A stretch of 64,000 nucleotides of DNA from Massospora cicadina (GCA_022478985.1 JAKSZP010004235.1:49044-113043); one strand, 5' to 3'; numbered from the stretch's first letter, positions 1-11,715 are shown. Translations and numbers: made by a program. The notes: generated by a model not told the origin, from the letters alone.

Positions 1-11
1 AAGCTGGAGTG

Positions 12-338
12 TCATAAACGCTCCCTAAGTTGATGCTCAACCCCTCCCCTTATCAATTGACCAGGAGACAGGATAATTCTGGAGTTTCTAGTGCTCAAAA
101 TTCCTAGAAATAAAAAATATCCATGCCCTCCAACTGCTATCACAAAGCGCCAACTACCCTGCACTCTCCCTTGGCAACCACAGCCACCAAAATACCAACC
201 TCCATTTGTGATTAATCCATAACCTGGATAAACCCAACCATCATCATACATGTGAGTCAGGTGACCAGAAATGATTATGTTGACCACAGATGTTTGGGCG
301 ATGGCAAGCATACAGATGAAGAGGAGGAAGCTAACCAT
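12..338 (-). CDS. candidate small secreted protein, 108 aa
   Basis: I do not recognise this protein. The open frame continues upstream to a Met at 386, but the Met at 338 gives a better reading: it opens with a hydrophobic stretch (MVSFLLFICMLAIAQ) that looks like a signal peptide. The following 40 residues are rich in Gly, Tyr and Trp, with a GGCGC motif near the middle; the C-terminal third has hydrophobic and basic residues. Small secreted proteins of this kind are common in plant- or animal-associated fungi, but nothing here identifies a function. No intron is needed. The frame sits directly beside LINE remains and could be a chance frame or part of a repeat, so support is weak. Confidence 0.3.
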   Translation of the reverse strand: MVSFLLFICMLAIAQTSVVNIIISGHLTHMYDDGWVYPGYGLITNGGWYFGGCGCQGRVQGSWRFVIAVGGHGYFLFLGILSTRNSRIILSPGQLIRGGVEHQLRERL

Positions 339-479
339 TCTAAATAAATAATATAATTGATATAACTTTTGATTTTGGAGATGCAAGAGGGAAGCAAAAA
401 GAAATGGAGCAAACTCAAACTACTATGCAACAAGCCACCCGTGGTCCCTTAAGATTGGGTGTCAAGCCCTTTGGATGGA

Positions 480-1010
480 CCATATGGCTATCCTTGCACT
501 AAACAAGAAAATTGATCTGGTATTCATGGAGGAGACTCACGACAAATGGGTCTTAGTGGCCACAGCCACTGATTGGGAAACTGGAAAGAGCCTCCGATTG
601 GTAGCAGTGTACACCTCATCAAAGCCCAACAAAAACTGAACTTTTTGGAAATTTTTATTGGGGGTGCCAACTGAAGAAACTACATTCATAGCAGGAGACC
701 TGAAATGTTGGATGGATGTGAGTCAGGATACGTTCCTGACAAATAGCGCCTAAACCATAAGGCTGAGGATATGCTATAGTACCTGGTCAGATTGGGAATG
801 TGCCTTACAATCAACGAAGAGGACAATGACCATGGTAACTTCACAAGGTGGTTGTATGATCCTAGCGGAGCACCATAGACAGGTTCGCGCCTGGACTACA
901 TGATTGTGTCATCCAACCTCAAGCCACTGATGTCTAATAGCAAAGTCAGTATAAACTCTGAATTTGACCATATGATTGTCCATGTGGAGATTGAAATGGT
1001 TGAACCCCTA
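480..1010 (+). pseudogene. LINE APE-like endonuclease domain remnant
   Basis: In this family the domain nicks target DNA to prime reverse transcription. The translation, across several frameshifts, shows the usual landmarks in order: a glutamate in FMEETHDKW, an AGDLKCWMD segment corresponding to the GDFN region, a SRLDYMIVSS strand, and a final FDHMIVHVEI corresponding to the SDH motif (here Ser is replaced by Phe). No single frame spans the domain and in-frame stops are frequent, for example near 640 and 750. It is the N-terminal part of the LINE ORF2 and is separated from the reverse transcriptase by about 600 bp of linker. Confidence 0.65.
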
Positions 1011-1639
1011 AAGAACTGAGAGTGGCATATCTAACCAGCCATGCTGAGGGCGGGGAGTGGCGCCAAACTATCAAAACTGGCCTTGATTGACTGGTCGCTT
1101 ACTTGGATCATCGACCAGGAATTGAACCCCTGGAACAATGAGTCCAAATCAGGGAGAAAATCAAGCACAATAGCATGAAGTTCGAGAAAGCAAAATCCTA
1201 TGAATGAGCTGCCACCCCAGAGCACCTGAAGGATTCCCTGGAGAGCCTGAAGCTTTCCTGGCAGGACAGCAAAGAGTGGTGGAGAGAGTACCGCATGACA
1301 CACAAATGATATTAGGCTTTAATGACTAAACAGGATTTGGAGTGCCAAGTGAACGCTACCTATCAGTATCAAAGCCTTGCGAAAACAATGACCAAGGAGG
1401 GCCTAGCTTCCCACAAGAAAATTTGAATTAAAAGCCAAGATTCAACATATGGAAACCCAGTTGGGCGAAGTGTCATTTGATCCTGAATAAAAACAAGAGT
1501 GTGATTGAAAGTTCCTACAGTGAATTATTTCAGTATTGCAAGATGAGGAATTCTGCAACTGAAGCCCTAATTGACCTGGCCAAGCCAGCACTTGGATCCT
1601 GTTCGCTGAATGATGTCCAAATGTTACCTGCTGAAATCA

Positions 1640-2400
1640 CATTTGAGGAAGTTAAGAAAACATTAAAGGAGTCATCAAAGAAGAGATCCCTGGGCCCCCA
1701 ACAATATGTGCCCAAAAAGTCACAGCACTTTCTGTGACCATATTGCACAGGAGCTCGCCAGCATTTTCAACTTCTGCCTGAAAAACAGATGCAAGATTCC
1801 TGGGGGCCAGGAGACTGAATTGTACTTCTGTAAAAGAAGGGGCTCCAACGGCAACTTTAGAACTGGCACCCAATCATCTTGTTCAATGCCAACTACAAAC
1901 TTCTAATGCGCATTTTATGAATATGATTATGGAAACTGCCCCACGTAACCTCCATCAGGACCAGCATGGGTATATCAGGGGATGCACCATATGGGACAGT
2001 ATTGGGACCGTCTAAAACGTGCTACAGAACACAAAAGGATCTGAACAGGACTTTATTATGTTTCTTAACATGGAGAAGGCCTACAATTGGGTAGCGTGTC
2101 CCTTCTTGCACGTGGCATTGAAGGCAGTAGATATCCCTGAAGCTTTCCACTCCTAGATATCAACACTGTATTCAGGTCTAACAACAAAGGTGAATATTGC
2201 CAATGACCTTACCAATGATATCCTGATTGACCAGGGTCTCCACCAAGGTGATCCCATGTCACCTATCCTATTCAACTTTGCAGCCAATATCCTCTTGGCA
2301 GCAGCAGATGAAAAACTATGGGGCCTTGTCCACCCCAACCAGTAGCTGCTGAAAATGTAAGCCTTTGCCAATGACACCAGAGTTTGGATCAGCTCTTGAA
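1640..2400 (+). pseudogene. LINE reverse transcriptase remnant
   Basis: The core landmarks of a LINE polymerase can be read across frames: KRSLGP (normally GPDG) near 1,680, GYIRGCTIWDSI near 1,970, MFLNMEKAYN (fingers/palm aspartate replaced by Asn in the usual KAFD) near 2,065, QGLHQGDPMSPILF near 2,235 and FANDTRVWI near 2,365. The last is the catalytic FADD box with the first aspartate changed to asparagine, so the enzyme would be inactive even without the frameshifts. The strand and order match the endonuclease upstream. Confidence 0.75.
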
Positions 2401-3058
2401 CTAACTTTCAAGGCAACAAGGAGCTTCTAAGACTATAATAAATCAGCTTTAATGAAAAGATTAACCTGAACAAAACTTTCATAATGAGGATTGGTGTATC
2501 CAATTTCAGCCTACCATCCAATCTAGAACTGATATAGAACACCCAGAAGATCTTCTACCTCAGAATTTTATTTAATGATAAGGGTCCAGTGGTACTTGAA
2601 ACTGAACAGGAGTGCTGTCAAGTATGTCAGTCCAAATGGCCTGCTGGGAGCATACACACCTCAATCTTGAAGAAAAAGTGCTGGCTTTCAATATCTTCAT
2701 CTTCTCAAAAAACTGGTACGTTGCCCACAGGCTTCCAATGAGTTGAACCTGAAGATGAAAATTAAGACTCTGCTTTACACATTTCTCTGGTCTAAGGTAA
2801 AAGCAGCGTTAATCACCCTTGACATCCTGTTTAAACCAAAGCGTGAAGGGGGAATGGGCCTGTTTTATTTTGAGTCCCACACCTGGAGGATATAGGCCAA
2901 GTCTTTCCTCTGATTGGTGCAAATGTGCATGCGCTGCCTGATTCTAACATAGAATGTTAACTGAGCAAGAGTCCAGGGCTTTTAGAAGCCAGTCACCTCT
3001 CACTCCTTGCATGCGTGGATGGCAACCCACCCCAGACTATTTGCCTGAACAGCCAGCT
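2401..3058 (+). pseudogene. LINE thumb/connection region remnant
   Basis: This interval continues the LINE after the polymerase box and ends at the target duplication of element A. Fragments such as FNEKINLNKTF and KTLLYTFLWSK read like the region between the palm and the C-terminus of LINE ORF2. No catalytic motif is expected here and no long frame survives. The assignment depends on position between the polymerase and the C-terminal segment that resumes at 9,304. Confidence 0.45.
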
Positions 3059-3063
3059 CTTAC

Positions 3064-3816
3064 TGTCAGATATTTGCCCTTTCAGCTGCAAAAGAAGAAT
3101 ATATTCGGTCGAAATCAGCAAAAAGGAGGAAATATCAGCCATTTATGAGTTTTAATGACCATGAATGTGATTTTAAGAGTATGAGACCAAAAATATCAGA
3201 GATACTGGCAAAAAGACCCTGGCCAATTCTAAGTGGAACCCCATTAATTGAGGTAACGCCATTTCAACACCTGCATGGGCATCAAAAGTAAAATTAGATG
3301 GTCAGATTTCCCTGACCTCAAAACAAACCTTGGGGCAACCCTCGGAAGGTATTCCCCAAACACCACCAGATCCTTCAAACCACCTACACGGGGGCCACCC
3401 CTTTTATAAGCATGGCGGAGGCCCCCAAAGGTGAAAGTAATTTCTCTAGCGGTGATTGGTTGTGGTACATCAAAAACTTACCGCATGGGACGTTTTTCCC
3501 CAAAACCCCAACCTTCAGTTTACCAAAAATTAACTCACTTTTCCCAAGATCTGATAGGATTGTAACCCATATTACCTAAATTAGAATCATCAAAGCTATT
3601 CCAAACTTATCCCCAAATTCCCTCAGACCCTTGAAATAAGTTTTAATACTGATAGTCAAATATTGGGAAACTTCACTTTTTGCTTTACCCCCACGCTCCT
3701 AATAAAATTATAAAAACTAAATTTTATAGTAGCGCTCATTTTTATTTTTATTAAAATCTTTGGTGGGATCTAGTGGCGTTAGCACCAGTGAGTACCTAAA
3801 TAGCTGGATTCCTACA
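3064..3816 (+). repeat. 5' LTR of element A
   Basis: This direct repeat matches 8,544-9,298 over its length with scattered substitutions and small indels. It starts TGTCAG and ends CTACA. An AATAAAATTATAAAAA tract near 3,700 lies in the downstream third and could hold polyadenylation or TATA-like signals, but the two cannot be separated by eye. Confidence 0.9.
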
Positions 3817-3819
3817 AAA

Positions 3820-3837
3820 TGGTGCTCACTACAGGGG
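3820..3837 (+). promoter_or_regulatory. primer-binding site of element A
   Basis: TGGTGCTCACTACAGGGG lies 3 nt after the LTR end. It starts with TGG, the complement of a tRNA 3' CCA. The identical word follows the LTR in element D and, in the minus orientation, in elements C and L. All four would therefore use the same tRNA primer; I cannot say which tRNA. Confidence 0.75.
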
Positions 3838-3846
3838 TCCCTGTAC

Positions 3847-4803
3847 ACCAAACTTCATTGCTCTTGAAAAGCAACTAACTAGCGCTTTGTCCCGCCTTGA
3901 GGAGCTTGAACAGCGCCCTTACAAACTCCCCATTAAGGACAAGTTCACCCCTAGTGAAGGGAGCATTGCTACCTTCTTATACGTTTATGTAGCTGCTATG
4001 GATGGTGCCACAGACAAGCAAAAAGTCCGACACATCCTTCCTTGTTTAAGACACTTAGAACAAGAGATGGTCGTACCCAACCTGAACCCTGGGTACACCT
4101 GGACAGAGGTGAAGGAGACTCTTTTGTCTGAATTTGGATCAAAGCATAGTCTACATAGAGAAAAACAGGCCTTTATTCGCCTTAGTTTATATGAGGGTGA
4201 ATTGCTTATTATCTTTGCTGAACGTTTTACCTCTCTGCGCAAAGGTTGTCCGCCTCCAACCTGCTCACCCTTGACGATGATATCGCTGCCCTATTATCTG
4301 GGTTAACTTCTCAACCCTCTCTAGCTAGACATATCATCTTTGTGAAATGCTACTTTACGAATATCCACGACATCAAGGAGGCTTTGTTAGATGTGGCTGA
4401 ACTACATGTAATTGCTACACCACATGAAGCTGAGGTGACAACCTTGGATCTAACCATCAAGGAGCATCCGCCTGTTGAATAATTGGGAGTGAGGCCACCT
4501 GTGCCTATCCTTCCTGCTAAACCTGCTCCCTTAGTGCGACTTAAAAAGGTTAACACTACTTCTAATGAATCAAAGCCCTGTAAGGTTGTAACAACCATAT
4601 GCCTGCACAAGCTCACTAACGCCTCTGTGCCTTCTCTTCAAGCCAAACTTGAAAATGCGTCTCCTAAGGCTACCCAATCTTCTGTAGCCATCTCCCCTAC
4701 TTCCATTGTGGCTTTGCCTGTTTCTGAGAAAACCCTGGGGAGGAATCTGAGGGGGGTTACGACAACGTTGGATACTATAATTTGGGATCACCTGCAGAAC
4801 TAG
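3847..4803 (+). pseudogene. element A gag remnant
   Basis: Gag forms the particle. The frame beginning near 3,850 reads ALEKQLTSALSRLEELEQ and continues with FLYVYVAAMDGATDKQKV, nearly the same as the gag of element L. Compared with L, the segment bearing the start codon is missing, so the first residues and the ATG are lost. Frameshifts near 4,240 and stops near 4,480 and 4,800 divide it into at least three pieces. No zinc knuckle was seen in this gag. Middle and C-terminal parts are rich in Pro, Ser and Thr. Confidence 0.75.
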
Positions 4804-5049
4804 AGGTTCCTGATCATGTAAATGCTGGAGGAGTTGATTGTACTACCATACCTGAGGGAACGTACCTCCGCCAACTTTTATGATGGCCCAAAGTTATTGA
4901 TACTGCCAGCGATGGTGATAAATTCTTAGCTAGCTTGATTCAACCTCTTCAGCGGGTCCAGCCCTAGAAAACCATTGTGGATAACTATCCCAAGACTGCT
5001 CACAAATTAACCTCCACCTTTTGGCTTAAGGAGGTCTTAGCTTTGGCAC

Positions 5050-5965
5050 CTAAATTTTGGAGGAACCCTCACAAAAGTTGAAGTGGCTATAAAAAGTCCG
5101 AATTCTGGCCATCTTGGATACTGGGCCCCCAGTTAACGTGATCTTCACAAAGATTATTAAAAAAGATAAAGCTAGCACCTGATTTGGAGTACACACAAGA
5201 ATTTGGAACCTCTGGCCCAAATAATACACATGCAATTGGGGCATACTCTTCCCTTCCCATTCAAATTGGGAAGCTTACCCTATCAGCCCCTGCTGTGGCT
5301 TTGGACAATAACGCCTATGATATGCTCATCGGCACCCAATTTATGATTGATTATGAGGGAATAATCAACATGAAGCAAGGTTTTTATCATTGCTTTACTA
5401 TGAATTCCCTTTAGTCCTATCCAATAAAAAACCCCGCAAGCACAAATATTCTTTCCTGATTGAATACCATTTCTCAGCTATGACCCTATCTTATTCCACC
5501 CTGGGATGCCACACTAAGAAATTTTCTAATTCAGTGGAAGCAAGGGATGGCATCCCTTTCTATGCTGAAGATGAGGTATTAATTAAACATGGTGAACAAT
5601 GCGTGGTTGTCACTAAAATCATGATACAAATTCCACACCACCGCTTGTTGCATATTATAAGTCTGGAGGTCGTTAGCCCTTTGGATCCTAAGGTACTGCC
5701 TGGGATATTAGACCCAGCCTACCAGAGGCTATTACTCTTTTTTCTGGGAAACCTCACCGGAAAAGACATGATCATTAAAAAACACCAGGAGATTGGCCAA
5801 GGTTTTCTACTTCCAGTAGAAGATATTGAACATATCCACCCCGTTGGCTCTATGGGGGATTTGGGGTTGCCTATGGCTAACCTGGTGTGCAATATACCTA
5901 ATGTACATATTTTGGATGAATTAACCCTAGTCAATTTGGAAAAAAGTTCATACTTTATTAGATGA
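5050..5965 (+). pseudogene. element A aspartic protease and linker remnant
   Basis: The aspartic protease matures Gag-Pol. The catalytic loop reads ILDTGPPVNVIFTKI at about 5,106, followed after a frameshift by LEYTQEFGTSGPNNTHAIGA and MLIGTQFMIDYEGIINM, a flap and second-lobe pattern shared with element L. From about 5,390 the frame continues as a linker of roughly 190 codons leading to the polymerase, ending in a stop at 5,963. Confidence 0.75.
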
Positions 5966-6035
5966 ATACAGTGACATATTTTCCAAATCAGACAATGACT
6001 ATGTTCACATGAAAGGCTAGTGTCACTCCATTGAT

Positions 6036-7330
6036 GTGGGCGATGCCCACCCTATTTGGTCAAAACCTTACCATAAGTTGAAGGTGGAAGAAGAGCAAAT
6101 GAGGATGGAGCTCCAGCAATTGCTAGATGCGGGGTTGCTAGTACCTTCACAAAGCACTTGGTCTTCCCCTCTATTGCTTATTAAAAATAAAGACGGAGGT
6201 CATCAGATAGTTATGGACTACCAAAATTGAATAATCTCACAAAAAAAGATAGTTATCCTATCCCCTGCATTGACGACGCCCTGGCCCAACTCTCTGGCTC
6301 TAACTTCTTCTCCACCATGGACTTGGCTAGCATCCATTGGCAGATGGACCTTTCCCCTGAAGATCAGGAGAAATGTGCCCTCATTTGTTATGAGGGTCTC
6401 TTCCAACCAACATGATTACTGCAAGGGTTGTGTAACGCACCTGCATCTTTTCAGCTGGTGATGGACCATATTTTGTGGGACCTGAAGTTAACCTGTGTCA
6501 TCGTATATCTTGACGATATCACAGTGTTCTCACGAACCTTCAACAAACATCTTGATCATCTGAAGGAGGTGTTTCAAAGATTACGCAAGTCAAATACTAA
6601 GTTGAAGCCTTCCAAATGTACCTTCTTCCAAAAGAAATTGGATTTCCTTGGACACTTTATTTCCTGAGAAGAAATCCAACCCATGTTAGATAAGGTTGAA
6701 GCTATTTTGAAGATGCCTCCCCCTTAGAATATACGGGATATTCAGGTATTTCTAGGGATGATGGGGTATTACCATCAATCTATCCCCAAATTTGCCCAGC
6801 TCAGCGAACCACTTGTTTGTTTAATGACTAAGAATACCCCTTTCTATTGGGATGCTGAACAGAAGGCCACCTTCAAGATGTTGAAACAACTGTTACAATA
6901 ATGTCCTATCCTGAAACACCCAGGCTACAATAAACCTTTTATCCTGTTTACCAATGCTTCAGACTATGCCGTTGGGGCCATCTTAGTCCAATTAGATGAA
7001 AATGGTGTAGATCATCCAGTATCCTATTTCAGTAAGATTCTGTCAAAAGCAGAATGCAATTATAGTGTAACTGAGAAGTGTCTCGCTGTGCTGTTAGTTG
7101 TGAAGCACTACCTCCCTTTTTTATATGGGACCGCCTTCACTGTGGTTACAGACCACGCTTCATTAAAATGTTTAAAAACATGAAGGACCCTACTGGCTGG
7201 TTAGCTCATTGGGCACTAAAGCTCCAGCCTTACTTTATGAAGATTTACACCGTTCTGGGACCTGTCACTTAAATGTTGATGGGTTGACGAGGCTGCCAGT
7301 CCTTCATTTGGATAACAGTGAGGCGGAGAG
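6036..7330 (+). pseudogene. element A reverse transcriptase and RNase H remnant
   Basis: The polymerase signature runs from PIWSKPYHKL through STWSSPLLLIKNKDGG, FSTMDLASIHWQMDL, GLCNAPASFQLVMDHIL and the catalytic VYLDDI at 6,503-6,520, which is intact. A stop at 6,228 and frameshifts near 6,415 break the frame. RNase H follows: FTNASDYAVGAILVQLD (first catalytic Asp replaced by Asn), then CNYSVTEKCLAVLLVV and VVTDHASLKC. The frame is again broken near 6,900 and 7,080. Order and spacing are those of Ty3 elements. Confidence 0.85.
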
Positions 7331-8520
7331 GTTGCATGATTTATTAATGACCCCAAATGATTGGGAGGATGAGGATGAGCCCATTCAGAAGATGTTATCC
7401 CGGCACTCCCACAACACAAAATTGGAGGATGAGAAGTTGTATAAGCAAGTGGGGAAAAGTGGCTGCCTTACCTTCAGCCCTTGGAACGTGTACCTGCTAT
7501 CCTAGAAGCTCACTCCACCTTATGGCATGGAGGGGCAAAGAAAACTTTTGAGTGGATTAAGGATCTGTACTATTAGGAGGTATGATGGAATCTATCGTTG
7601 ACATCTTAGAAGCTTGCCTTACATGTAAGAAGCAATCCAGTTTCAAGACTAGATACCATTATCAACCCACTACCCCCCAACAACCATTTTACACCATCAG
7701 TTTGGATTTAGTAGGTCCCCTTCCTCAGACTACTAGTGGGAACAAGTTTATTCTTGTAGCTATTGATCATTTCACCAAGTGGGTGGAAGCGGTAGCTCTT
7801 CCTGCTCAAACAGCCAAGGCCACAGCCACCTTTTTACATCAATACATTTTCTCTCAACATGGCTGCCCCCAAGTACTACTCTGCGATAATGGTAAGAACT
7901 TCACCTCCAGAGTAGTCAAAATCCTGACCACATCCATGAGGGCCCAACAACTTTTCTCAGCTCCATACAATCCCTCTACCAACGGAACTGTGGAGAGAGC
8001 AAATGGTACCCTGGTATCCATCCTACAAAAAATGGCCCCATCTGATCCACTTCACTGGGATTGATACTTACCCAGTGCCCTCATGGCCTACCGGATTATT
8101 TATCACTGGGTATTGAAAATGTCCCCATTCCATGTCTTATATGGGCAAGAACCAGGAATTTCTGCTCTCTTAGTAAACTATGTATTCTCTTCTAGTGTTG
8201 AGGAGCCTGAGAAAATTATGAGACAATTGGCTCAACGCATCATTCAGCTCCAATCAGAGGCAATAACTAACTTATCCAAAATGGTGACAAAAGAGGGGCA
8301 GGCAGCTAATGAGCTCAGAACTCCCTACCTACATCCTAAGTATCTGACATGATATTATACTACCATAACTGCATCACTCCTAGAAGCGGTAAGCTTGGAT
8401 CAATCTGGGAGGGTCCCTTCACCATTACCTACAAAAGAGGCAATAAATATTCTATAAAATTGCTAGCTACCGGAATCACCATCAATTGTGTACATGGCCA
8501 CTTCCTTTGATTTATTCTCC
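7331..8520 (+). pseudogene. element A integrase remnant
   Basis: Integrase inserts the cDNA into the genome. The end of the zinc domain is visible as LEACLTCKKQS near 7,610. The catalytic core is well kept in a 160-codon frame at 7,582-8,064: SLDLVGPLPQTTSGNKF (first Asp), LLCDNGKNFTS (second Asp) and NGTVERANGTLV (Glu). A stop follows at 8,062. The core continues as MSPFHVLYGQEP near 8,120, and the C-terminal domain can be read as GSIWEGPFTITYKRGNKYSI near 8,400. A chromodomain is absent. Confidence 0.85.
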
Positions 8521-8543
8521 CCCACCATTCTTGAGGGGGGCGA

Positions 8544-9298
8544 TGTCATAAATTTGCCCTATTAGCTGCAGAGGAAGAATTTCTTGGGTCAAAATCAGCT
8601 GAAATAAGGAACTATCGGCCATTTATGAGTTTCTGATGACCCTGAATGTGATTTTAAGAATAATGGGACTAAAAATATTTCAGATATTGGCCAAAAGACC
8701 CTGGCTGATTATCGGTGGAACCCCATTAATTGGGGAAACACCATTTTGACACCTGCATGGGCATCAAAAGTAAAATTGGATGGTCAGATTTCCCTGACCT
8801 CACAACGGACCTTGAGGAAACCCTTGGAAGGTATTCCCCCAACCACCACCAGATCCTTCAACCACCTACGCAGGGGCCATCCCCTTTTATAGGCGTGGCG
8901 GAGGCCCCCAAGGTGAAAGTAATTTCTCTAGTGGTGATTGGTTGCATTACATCAAAACCTTACCACATGGGTACATTCTGCCCCAAAACCCCAACCTTCA
9001 GTTTACCAAAAATTAACTCACTTTTCCCAAGATCTGATAGGATTGTAACCCATATTACCTAAATTAGAAGCATTGAAGCTATTCCAAACCTATCCCTAAA
9101 GTCCATCTGACCTTCAAAATCAGTTTAAATACTGATAGTCAAATATCAAGAATCTTCACTTTGTGCTTTACCCCCGCGCTACTAATAAAATTATAAAAAC
9201 CAAATTTTATAGTAGCGCTCATTTTTATTTTTATTAAAATTTTTGTGGGATCCAGCGGCGTTAGCACCATCAAGCGCCTAAATAGCTGGATTCCTACA
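8544..9298 (+). repeat. 3' LTR of element A
   Basis: This is the partner of the repeat at 3,064. It is preceded by the purine tract TTGAGGGGGGCGA and followed by the target duplication CTTAC. A region open for 110 codons at 8,730-9,062 has no matching frame in the left LTR and is not taken as coding. Confidence 0.9.
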
Positions 9299-9303
9299 CT
9301 TAC

Positions 9304-10037
9304 TACTGGCAGTTGTGCTATCAGGATGTGAGGCTAGGAGGTTGGTTGTTTAAAGCTTCAGTGTGTGATGATGACCAGATTTGTATAGATATTGATTCCC
9401 ATTATTCTGCCATTAATGCCACAACTAGCTGGTAAAAAAGTACTTGAAACTGGCTATGAATTCATGAGTAAGGCTATCAAAATCCTTCTCAAGTCTACAC
9501 CAGTCAAATATGGGAAACTTCTCCTAAAAATTGGGTACACCCAACCCACTTGACCTCAAATCCTCAATGACTGGGAAGCTGAAGGCCATGATATAAACTA
9601 CCCCTGAAGGAGTTAATTCTGGGCCATAATTCCTATCTGCTTATATCTAAGCAAAGGTCCGTCACCTAATGGATCCTACACCAAGCGTTCAAATCTGATA
9701 AGCATAGAAGACTGGACTACCTGTATAATTACCATCCTATCTGTACCAAACTGGAAGCAGATTTTGGTCACCGCTATCATGAGTGCACCATTTTCTGCAA
9801 GTATTGGTCTACAATGAGGTACCTCCTTACAGGTGTTGAATTTTCAGAGGAGATACACCTATCACACGACCTTTTTTGCATCAACTCTGTAAATATCCCT
9901 GATCCAGCTGCATGCCTTCCTCTGCTATTATTGTATATAGGTTGTACACTTGGTTCTCATTGCTAAAGGTTTTGTTAATGAGTGCCCCATTACAAGTCTT
10001 TGGTATTGAGGGCAATTTGGATTTTGCCCAATCAGCT
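9304..10037 (+). pseudogene. LINE C-terminal segment, Cys/His zinc-like motif
   Basis: Directly after element A the LINE resumes. Around 9,740-9,790 the translation reads CTKLEADFGHRYHEC, which has the C-x-E-x-H-x-C pattern found near the C-terminus of many LINE ORF2 proteins. Flanking residues such as RLDYLYNYHPI and KYWSTMRYLLTG also fit that region. The frame is largely open from about 9,690 to 9,940. It ends at the solo LTR that begins at 10,043. Confidence 0.6.
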
Positions 10038-10042
10038 CCAGC

Positions 10043-11715
10043 TATCAGGGAAAGGCATGGTAAATTTTAGGCTTTACTGCCAATCAAAATGCAAAAGCAC
10101 ACAAAAGGCAAGTCAGAATACTAAAGGCATTGTCACTCAAATGACATTAACTTGCATGGGAGATGAGTGATGAAAGAGCGCCAGTGTATTGCAAGTGTGA
10201 AGAGGAAACCAGCAATGAACCAGGATGTAGCAACTTCAGACCCAGTGGCCTTGCTGCAGGAAGTTGAATGATTGGACTAGATACTTTGGGATACTCCATA
10301 GGAGGGTTTGGAACAAAACAGAGGTGAGGGGTGGATCCTTGCCTGGAGTGGAGACAGATGAGCCCACAAGATTCTGATATCCTGCTGGCGGATGGCCTCA
10401 ACAATTGGGTTGAACTCCCAGAAGTTTCTTAAATGATACACCCAGTTGACTATGGTAGGGGCTATAGCTAATATCGTTACTGATATTGCCCAGCCAATAT
10501 GGGGCCCAAGGGGCCACATCATTAGAGCCATAGGGAGGTCAGAAAGAAATATTGAATTAATAAAAATATTGGGAACCCAGGGAGATTTTTTAATGATGGT
10601 AAATTGAGAAAATTGACCGTTGATTTCCTCAGTGTGTTACAACTTCTTAAATAGACAATCAATTTGGGGAATAACTTAGTAAAGCATAGGATCAGGGCCC
10701 CAAGATTTGGCCTAACCTGGCAAACTTTAAAGGGGGAATGAATTCAATCTGAACTGACTACAAAGAAGTCAGTGGTGGGCCAAGTTGCTGTCAGTTTGAC
10801 CTCAGACATCCAAATTACAGTTTAACTGTATTTCTGATAGTTAGCATGATGACATCTCACCTGATGGGCAACAGGAATCTCCCAAGGCCACTCCATATAG
10901 GGGTGGTCACAAAAGGCTGGAAATGGGTTTGGGATACCCAACCTGCCTGCACCCAGTTGCTTTGGCATCTGTTTAGACAAGCATGATGCATAAAACAATG
11001 ATCCTAATTTTGAGGGGAGCATTTTGGGCTATTAATGACTTTTGACAATGACCCAATATCATTGGTGAGTTCCACCAAAGATCTGGCATTTGGCATATTT
11101 GTCTTAGGAGGTACATACCTATTGGGCTTTGTCCCTATATTTTTGAGATTATTTTTGAATCAGTGACAATATTTCCCAATGGTCCAATACCATTAGCAAG
11201 TTTTACCAAGGATTTGACACTGGACACTTTCTTCCTAAGAGGTACATGCCCATCAGGCTTTGTCCCTGATGTTTTTGGGGCAGGTTTTGAACTGATGACA
11301 ATGTTTCCCAATGTCCTGATGCCATTGTAAGGTTTGCCAAGGATTTGATACTTGATTCCTCATTTACTGAATGTGTGGGCCTATCAGGCTTTGTTACTGA
11401 GGGGTCAAGGCTTCTGAATCTTGATTTTGAGGGCCTAGTGCCATCAACTTCATAAGAACCTTTCAGCCTATGGGGATGGTGTCTTCCAATTCTTTTGGCA
11501 TAAATTTTCTCAATTTACTATACTAATTTGGTGGAGGCAATTGTAGGGACAGATGGTGGAACCTTCAGAGGGAGAGCTGTTACCCATTACTTGTCTATCA
11601 TATGGGTGAGATTGCCCTGTGAGATGAGAGGGACAGCTGCCCTCTTTGGACCCTTTTTTGTGGGGAATGGGAATACCAACTGGTCTAAGCTGAGGGATGC
11701 TCATCCAGACTTACA
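10043..11715 (+). repeat. solo LTR, 1.67-kb family (copy 1)
   Basis: A perfect 5-bp duplication, CCAGC, flanks it at 10,038-10,042 and 11,716-11,720. Its ends read TATCAG and CTTACA (TG...CA with one change at the start). Two other copies occur: 32,816-41,349 (plus, interrupted) and 42,053-43,331 (minus). The last third contains a tandem array with a period of about 131-135 bp, starting near 11,110, 11,241 and 11,376. The array is open on both strands in part; a plus-strand reading gives a repeated peptide containing CPSGFVPDVF and FPNVLMPL. No internal region or second LTR is present here, so recombination between LTRs is the likely origin. Confidence 0.7.

Larger units (their letters stand above)
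3064..9298 (+). mobile_element. Ty3-type LTR retrotransposon A, complete but decayed
   Basis: The element has two LTRs of about 754 bp, both starting TGTCA and ending CTACA. It has a perfect 5-bp target duplication, CTTAC, at 3,059-3,063 and 9,299-9,303. A primer-binding site follows the left LTR and a purine tract (TTGAGGGGGG) precedes the right one. The order is gag, protease, reverse transcriptase, RNase H, integrase, which is the Ty3 arrangement. It sits inside the LINE, which therefore is older. Several frameshifts and stops interrupt gag and pol. Its gag and protease closely resemble those of element L. Confidence 0.92.

Noticed and set aside
1031..1303. Minus-strand frame of 90 codons
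   Set aside because: Antisense to the LINE linker between endonuclease and reverse transcriptase; no supporting feature.
8730..9062. Open frame of 110 codons on the plus strand
   Set aside because: It lies in the 3' LTR of element A; the 5' LTR copy does not keep it, and it matches no known protein.
10043..11715. 3' untranslated region of the LINE
   Set aside because: At first the block seemed part of the LINE because it follows the C-terminal segment. The perfect CCAGC duplication and the copy inside the element H integrase show it is an independent LTR.
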